This document shows positions 58,940 through 64,000 of a stretch of DNA of 64,000 bases, in pieces. The number at the start of each line of letters is the position of its first letter. Within the stretch, counting starts at the first letter, position 1. Where the stretch lies: contig NC_133328.1 in NCBI RefSeq assembly GCF_042186555.1, forward strand, positions 332,116,039 to 332,180,038, written 5' to 3'. The notes beneath the pieces were generated by a model. That model saw only the letters and a program-made list of their open reading frames with translations, did no database searches and had not been told where the DNA came from. The position numbers and the translations under genes were made by a program. The stretch comes from Aquarana catesbeiana (lineage: Eukaryota > Chordata > Amphibia > Anura > Ranidae).

Positions 58940-59385
58940 TGATAAAGTGGAGTTCCACACAAAAATGGAACTTCTGCTTTTCAGAACCCTCCCCCCCACC
59001 AGTGTCACATTTGACACCTTTCAGGGGATAGGGGGTGCAGATATCTGTCTAAGACAGGTATTTGCACCTACTTTCAGGCATAGACTCCCACGTCCCCCCG
59101 CGCTGTCTGCTGGGACACACACACAGGTCCCGGCAGGGACCATTCGGATTTCGCAGCGCGACTCGCGCATGTGCAGTAGGGAGACAAGCAGTGAAGCCAC
59201 AAGGCTTCACTTCCTGATTTCCTTACCAAATATGGCAGCGGCAGCACCCGAGAGCCGAGGGAGAGATCGGCTTCGGGTGCCGACATCACGGGTGCCCTGG
59301 ACAGGTAAGTGTCCTTATTTTAAAAGTCAGCAGCTGCAGTATTTGTAGCTGCTAACTTAAAAAAAAAAAAAATTGGCAGACCTTT
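58940..59385. mobile_element. MITE-like family R2, copy b
   Basis: Homologous to 10199-10640: GGAGTTCCACACAAAAATGG start, CGCATGTGCAGTAGG, GAAGCCACAAGGCTTCACTTCC, ATGGCAGCGGCAGCACCC, GCCCTGGACAGGTAAGTG, and the closing hairpin GTCAGCAGCTGCAGTATTTG then TAGCTGCTAAC. It sits inside the RT-like sequence noted on both sides (58670-58930 and 59390-59700). Confidence 0.75.
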
Positions 59386-59880
59386 AAAATATTTGTTATA
59401 TAGTCAAAATATTTTATCAGATTAGTCTAACATGGTCTAACTCGAGTAAAGCCATGCTGTATTGGGTCCAGCAATTTGTGTTTTTTTTTTCAAATAGTCA
59501 TTGATCCTTTAGGAGTGATTAATTAATTTAACTGCAACAAATGTACAACTTACTGACCAGAAAGTTTGCCAGCTGTAGTTGCCAGCTTCTTCCTTACTAC
59601 CTTTCTTGTAGATTGGTATGATATTTGCTGTCTGACAGCCATGGGGAACTTTTCCCATTAGAATAGATTGACTACAAAATCAGTTAATTGCCCAATAACT
59701 GTACCATAAAAATTCTCTTATATCTTTGGGATACATACATCCATTAGACCCCATACATCCATTAGACCCCATTGTTTACTAAGCATTAGGAGAGCCAGTT
59801 GCTCTGCTACCTCTATTACAGTTATTTATTTCTGAGAAGACTAAACAGAAGGAGTTGTTTCAATGGCTTGCTATGTCCAG
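59386..59880 (-). pseudogene. Probable continuation of the jockey-like RT fragment
   Basis: On the minus strand pieces such as QHGFTRVRPC, ATGKSSPWLSDSKYHTNLQE and SKEEAGNYSWQTFWSVSCTF are compatible with the N-terminal RT region of the LINE remnant at 58670-58852. The sequence is interrupted by the R2 element. Motifs are weak, so I rate this low. Confidence 0.45.
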
Positions 59881-59939
59881 GTCCCTCTCAACATAGTTGT
59901 TGTACCCTACTCTAATTTTTGTGATCCAATGACAATTGT

Positions 59940-60733
59940 TCTCATTTCATTTGATCACCTCTGCGGTTTTTATTTTTTGCACTATAAAAAAAAATATATA
60001 TATTTTTTACTTTTTTGCTATAAAAAAAATCCGCAAAAAATGTCTTCATCAGTTTAGGCCAATGTGTATTCTTCTACATATTTTTTGTAAAAAAAATTAA
60101 CAATAGGCAATAAATTAATTGGGCTGCGCAAAAGATATAGCATCTACAAAATAGGGAATAGATTTATGACATTTTTAATATTATTTTTTTTTTTTTACTA
60201 GTAATGGCAGTAATCAGCAATTTTTAGCAGAACTGCGACAATACGGTGGACAGATCGGACACTTTTGACACTTTTTTGGGACCACTGATATTTATACAGC
60301 GATCAGAGCTAAAAATAGTTACTGATTACTGTATAAATGTCACTGGCAGGGAAGAGGTTAACACTAGGGGCGATCAAGGAGTTAAGTGTTCCCTAGGGAG
60401 GTGTTTCTAACTGTAGGGGCAGTGAACTGAGAGGCAATAGAGAGAGATCGATGTTCCTGATCACTAGGAACAGCAGATCTCTCTCTACTTCCCTGACAGA
60501 ATGAGGATCTGTCTTTTTACATTGAAAGATCCCCATTCTGTCTATCTCAGGAGTGATCGTGGGTCGCTGGCGGACATCGCGGCTGCTGGCTATGTGCATC
60601 GGCTTCTACGCCACCCAGCAGGCAAGCGCGCCCCCTATATCCCTTTAAGCCACAGCTGTACAGCTATGGCGATGCGCGCAGGGGAGCCAACCTGCCACCG
60701 TATAACGGAGGTGGCTGGTCGGCAAGAAGTTAA
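59940..60733 (-). repeat. TTAAC repeat, family R3 copy b (inverted)
   Basis: Read on the minus strand it starts TTAACTTCTTGCCGACCAGCC (60733 down) and follows family R3: GATCTGCTGTTCCTAGTGATCAG, CTCTCTATTGCC, CTGCCCCTACAGTTAGAA, CACCTCCCTAGGGAACACTTAA, CCAGTGACATTTATACAG. It continues further than copy a, through an A/T-rich part to about 59940. No coding capacity. Confidence 0.75.
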
Positions 60734-61440
60734 AGGAAAAGTACTTCTCCTATGGATCACAGGACTGCAATTTGTTTTGCACTCCTGTGATCAATTTTCA
60801 TGGATATCAGTCCAGGCACCGCGTCATCCCGACAATGGGAGCCTGGATCCGCCAGGTGCCTGGACTGACACCCTGCTCAGCCTCTCAGTGAGCCAATGAG
60901 CGGGAAGGGGGCATAGCAGAGAGCTGTGACTGACAAGAGAGCTGTGGCTGACAGCCTACAGCTCTCTGCTCGGGAACTGTCAGAACCGATCGATCGACAA
61001 TGTTTGATCGTCTGGTTCTTAGTGCAAAGGCGCGGGGGTCAGATGCAGCATCGGACTGATGCTGCATCCTCCTATTTAAGTATGATTCTAAAAAAAAATA
61101 TACAAACCTATATTTCTCTTTTAATATAAATAGAAACAGCAGTTAGCATGAATTGTGGGTAACAATCATCAAAACATTTATAAAAGATGCTTACCCTCAG
61201 AAGAGGACCTCTAGATTATAGGTGGTCTGACAGTGCTCAAACACCCATCAGGCTTCCTCCTGTTCACCATAGACTGCACAAAAAGTTAAGGCTCAAATCC
61301 TGTTGTCCCCTCTGAGAATGTCTCTTCCCAGGTTATATTCCCATATAGATGTGCCAAAATGAGAACAAAGACTGCCTCATAGTGTAGTATGTAAAAGCAC
61401 TCAGTAATTTATTAAAATGTATTCAATATACTTACACATT
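60734..61440. repeat. Unassigned repeat-like block, then nothing recognised
   Basis: 60750-61080 contains internal inverted words (ATCACAGGA/TCCTGTGAT at 60757-60793; CCAGGCAC/GTGCCTGG; GAGAGCTGT.ACAGCTCTC at 60918-60966; GATGCAGCATC..GATGCTGCATC). It is non-coding and resembles a dispersed inverted-repeat element. 61080-61440 holds nothing I can assign. Confidence 0.4.
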
Positions 61441-61770
61441 AGCAGTAACAATCAAGCATGTCAAGTACAATTCCCTGATAGTTTCCAACCAGCAAGATGG
61501 CTGTGGTCCGCGTGTGCAGCGATGTCACGTGTCCAGGCTTCACCAACGCGTTTCATTATATCAGACCTCATCAGGGGTGTGGCTAATGGCCATCACCACA
61601 CATATATAGGGTAAGGGCAAGAGGGGACCATTCTTCTCGAATTGCACTCCAGGCCTTTTAACAGGTCCCAATGGAAGAGGAATTGACGCAGCTACTGGAA
61701 GGCTATTGGTTTAGTCCGGACTGGAAATTACGTCAGACTCGGAACTAACTACTATAATAATAGAATGAAA
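61441..61770 (-). repeat. Probable Penelope-like terminal repeat with hammerhead
   Basis: Non-coding block with hammerhead motif 7 on the minus strand. By analogy with 33418-33660 and 40088-40560 it is a Penelope-type terminal sequence. No coding remnant is attached. Confidence 0.35.
61541..61580 (-). ncRNA. Hammerhead-ribozyme-like motif 7
   Basis: The minus strand reads CACC then one extra C, CTGATGA (61574-61568), a weak stem II segment of 13 bases, GAA (61554-61552), palindromic ACGCGT (61551-61546), T (61545) and GGTG (61544-61541), which pairs with CACC to give stem I with one bulged C. The core is complete but stem II pairs poorly. Confidence 0.5.
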
Positions 61771-61780
61771 GGCTTTAAAG

Positions 61781-61965
61781 CAGTGGTTCTCAACTCCAGT
61801 CCTCAGGACCCACCAACAGGCCAGGTTTGCAAGATAGCTGAAATACATCACAGGTGATATCACTTGCTGCTCAGTGATTGCAGTATTCTAGTCTGCAACT
61901 TCCCAAGGTAATACTTAAAATCTGGCCTGTTGGTGGGTCCCGAGGACTGGAGTTGAGAACCACTG
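61781..61965. mobile_element. hAT-type MITE with perfect 8-bp target duplication
   Basis: CTTTAAAG flanks both sides (61773-61780 and 61966-61973). Ends CAGTGGTTCTCAACTCCAGT and ACTGGAGTTGAGAACCACTG. The inverted arms extend through CC(T/C)GAGGACC-type and CACCAACAGGCCAG sequence to about 50 bp. The middle contains ACATCACAGGTGATATCA. The 185-bp element is clean and recent. Confidence 0.95.
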
Positions 61966-62142
61966 CTTTAAAGGATATACAAATGTCCTCGGTATACTCC
62001 CTGAGGCCAATTATGAAAACTGTGCCAAAATTGTGATATTAATATATAAAAAATATTTAAAAAAGGAAACATAAATTATATACTAAAATACTCAAATGCC
62101 TGTATTTTTTGAAGTATCAATCCTACACAATAGATCCTAATA

Positions 62143-62930
62143 GGGATGAGCCGAACACCCTCCAGTTCGGTTCACAACAGAACTTGTGAACAGGCAAAAA
62201 ATTCAGCAGAACACGCAAACACCGTTAAAGTCTATGGGACACTAAGATGAAAAATCAAAAGTGCTAATTTTAAAGGCTTATATGCAAGTTATTGTCTTAA
62301 AAAGTGTTTGGTGACCTGGTTCCTGCCCCAGAGGACATGTATCAATGCAAATTTTTTTTTTAAAAACTGATGTTTTTTCGGGAGCAGTGATTTCTTTAAT
62401 GCTTAAAGTGAAACAACAAAAATGAAATATTCCTTTAAATTTCATGCCTGGGGGTGTCTATAGTTTGCCTGTAAAGTAGCGCATTTTTCCCGTGTTTAGA
62501 ACAGTACCATAGCAATATGACATTTGTAAAGGAAAAATTGTCATTTAAAACTGATTGCGGCTGTAATGAATTGTCGGGTCTCTGCAATATAGATAAAACT
62601 AATTGAAAAAAAGAGCACGGGTTCCGCCCCCCCAGTCCATTACCAGGCCCTTCAGGTCTGGTATGTATTTCAAAAGGAACCATGCGCCAAAATAAAAAAA
62701 AATGGCGTAGGGCCCCCCAAAATCCACACCAGACCCTTATTCGAGCACGCAGCCTAGCAGACTGCAGGAAAAGAGGGGGGGAAAGAGAGCGTCCCCCCTC
62801 CTGAACCGTACCAAGTCACATGCCCTCAACATGGGGAGGGTGCTTTGGGGTCTGATCATTCCGCCTACATGGGAGGCTCCCACCGACTGATGCTTCTTCT
62901 CTGTGACAGTTCTTATATAGCTGAGGGTGG
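62143..62930 (-). repeat. Dispersed repeat family R1, copy b (inverted)
   Basis: Begins GGGATGAGCCGAACACCCTC, the inverse of the end of copy a (9551-9567). It then matches R1 in reverse through AGAACACGCAAACACCG, AATTTTAAAGGCTTATATGCAAG, CATTTGTAAAGGAAAAATTGTCA, CAGGCCCTTCAGGTCTGG and the CACATGCCCTCAACATGGGG block. Its right part continues into the palindrome with 63000-63067. Confidence 0.85.
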
Positions 62931-63067
62931 GGCCACCCGGTGACGTAAAGGGTAAATGGTCTTCCCCGTGGCTTCCCCGTGGTGTCAGAGGGGGCGGGGT
63001 CACAATATAGAAGAACTGTCACAGAGAAGAAGCGGCAGTTGGCGGGAGCCTCCCATGGAGGCGGAAC
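62862..63067. repeat. Inverted repeat at the junction of R1 copies b and c
   Basis: 62862-62924 (TTCCGCCTACATGGGAGGCT, GCTTCTTCTCTGTGACAGTT) is mirrored at 63005-63067 (AACTGTCACAGAGAAGAAGC, AGCCTCCCATGGAGGCGGAA) with a handful of changes. The loop is about 80 bp and has its own GC-rich repeats (CTTCCCCGTGGCTTCCCCGTGG). A TATATAG box (62914-62920, inverse at 63006-63011) sits near the loop, so a divergent promoter is possible. Confidence 0.85.
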
Positions 63068-63269
63068 GGTCTCGGCTTTTTTTTTCTTTTTCTGTCTGTC
63101 GGCGCTGTGAATTTACATCGCTGGATATTTTTCTTTTTTCTTCTTTTAATAAAAGACTTGTCCCAAGCTGTCTCTTGTCTTTTTTTACCATGTTTGACAC
63201 TTTTTTGTGAAATGGTAGGGGTACAATGTACCCCAATGCCAATTCACATGGGAGGGAGGCAGGGATCTG

Positions 63270-63905
63270 GGGGTCCCCTTGTTAAAGGGGAACCTTCCAG
63301 ATTCCGATAAGCTCCCTGCCCGCATACCCCCACAAACCCTTGCCCGGTGGTTGTGGGGGTGAGGCCCTTGTCCCCATCAACATGGGGACAAGGTGCTTTG
63401 GAGTCAGACCCCAAAGCACCCTCCCCATGTTGAGGGCATGTGGCCTGGTATGGTTCAGGAGTGGGGGCACTCTCTCTTCCCCCCTCTTTTCCTGCAGACT
63501 GCCAGGTTGCGTGCTCAGATAAGGGTCTGGTATGGATTTTGGGAGAGTTCCCTGCGCCATTTTTTTTTAATTTGATGTAGGGTTCCCCTTAATTTCCTTA
63601 TCAGACCTGACCTGAAGGGCCTGGCATGGATTTTAGGGGGACCCCCACGCAATTTAATTTTTAATTTTTTCATTTTGGTTTAGGGTTCCCCTTAATATTC
63701 ATACCAGACCCAAAGGGCCTGATAATGGAATGGGGGGGACCCATGCTCTTTTTTTCAAAGAGTTTTTTCTACATTGCCAAGACCTGACAATTCATTGCAG
63801 CCACAATCAGTTTTAAATGACAATTTTTCCTTTAGAAATGTCATTTTGCTATGCTACTGTTCTAAACACGGGAAAAATGTGTCACTTTACAGGCATACTA
63901 TAGAC
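63270..63905 (+). repeat. Dispersed repeat family R1, copy c
   Basis: Same order as copy a: GTTAAAGGGGAACCTTCCAG, CCCCACAAACCCTTGCCCGGTGG, CATGTGGCCTGGTATGGTTCAG, several GG(T/C)(A/C)TGGATTTT..GGG segments, then AAATGACAATTTTTCCTTTAG. It is cut off on the right by a hAT MITE before reaching the GTTCGGCTCATCCC end. It faces opposite to copy b. Confidence 0.85.
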
Positions 63906-64000
63906 CAGTGGTCATCAACCCTGTCCTCAGGGCCCACTAACAGGCCAGGTTTGCAAGATAACTCAAATACATCACAGGTGATATCATTTGCTGCTCAATG
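63906..64000. mobile_element. hAT-type MITE, left part, cut by the window end
   Basis: CAGTGGTCATCAACCCTGTC followed by ACTAACAGGCCAGGTTTGCAAGATAACTCAAATACATCACAGGTGATATCA matches the element at 61781 in order (shared blocks only). It begins after CTATAGAC, which should recur as the 8-bp duplication beyond the window. Confidence 0.85.

Noticed and set aside
1..64000. tRNA, rRNA, CRISPR arrays, bacterial operons
   Set aside because: None seen; the repeats are interspersed or simple, and the coding remnants are all eukaryotic transposons.

Overview
This is eukaryotic DNA, most likely from an anuran amphibian with a large genome, and a ranid frog is my best guess. That guess rests on the kinds of repeats present: TTAA-flanked elements opening with TTAACC, short elements with ends such as GCCC(C/T)GTACACACGG, an L2-like LINE with an (ATT)n tail, L1-superfamily LINEs, Penelope-like retroelements with hammerhead cores, and a Tc1 transposon. 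It is recognition from memory and was not tested by a search. I found no convincing host exon, tRNA, rRNA or CRISPR array. The window reads as intergenic or deep intronic DNA filled with transposons of several ages.

Layout. 1-576 holds a direct repeat about 493 bp apart that encloses a TATA box and a polyadenylation signal. 2760-3937 is a TTAA-flanked element containing a CATCAGTGCCC-type minisatellite. 5212-7215 is a palindromic MITE whose left end was split by a nearly complete, dead Tc1 transposon. 7246-7760 is the chromodomain tail of a Ty3/gypsy element. 8640-9567 is a dispersed repeat that recurs at 62143-63905. 11638-14587 is a long, decayed L2/CR1-like LINE on the minus strand. 15589-17411 is a run of adjacent MITE-like units. 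23280-33775 is a Penelope-like region: a GIY-YIG coding remnant and a large inverted repeat of about 0.8 kb arms, split by a full-length L1-type LINE (A, minus, 25566-31762) with 14-16 bp target duplications. LINE B (minus, 34157-39980) and LINE C (plus, 42095-48445) follow. C itself carries two MITEs. From 48.4 to 64 kb there are many short DNA transposons with clean TSDs (hAT-, Harbinger- and TA-type) and further dispersed repeats.

The most interesting signal is a set of seven hammerhead-ribozyme-like motifs (8.5, 22.5, 23.9, 25.4, 33.4, 40.3 and 61.6 kb). Three or four lie in Penelope-like terminal sequence. The shared plan is a short stem I, CUGANGA, a stem II hairpin, GAA, a six-base self-complementary block, one base, then the other side of stem I. 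The six-base block differs between copies (ACGCGT, ACATGT, ACCGGC) but is palindromic or one base from it, and stem I changes in a compensating way (ACCC/GGGT, TCCC/GGGA, a six-pair helix at 8.5 kb). That pattern suggests selection for ribozymes that act as dimers. Hammerheads in Penelope-like elements are already known; the covariation inside this one window is the new observation.

Most coding sequence here is dead. The one long uninterrupted transposon ORF is ORF1 of LINE A. Stops and frameshifts break every ORF2 and the Tc1 transposase.
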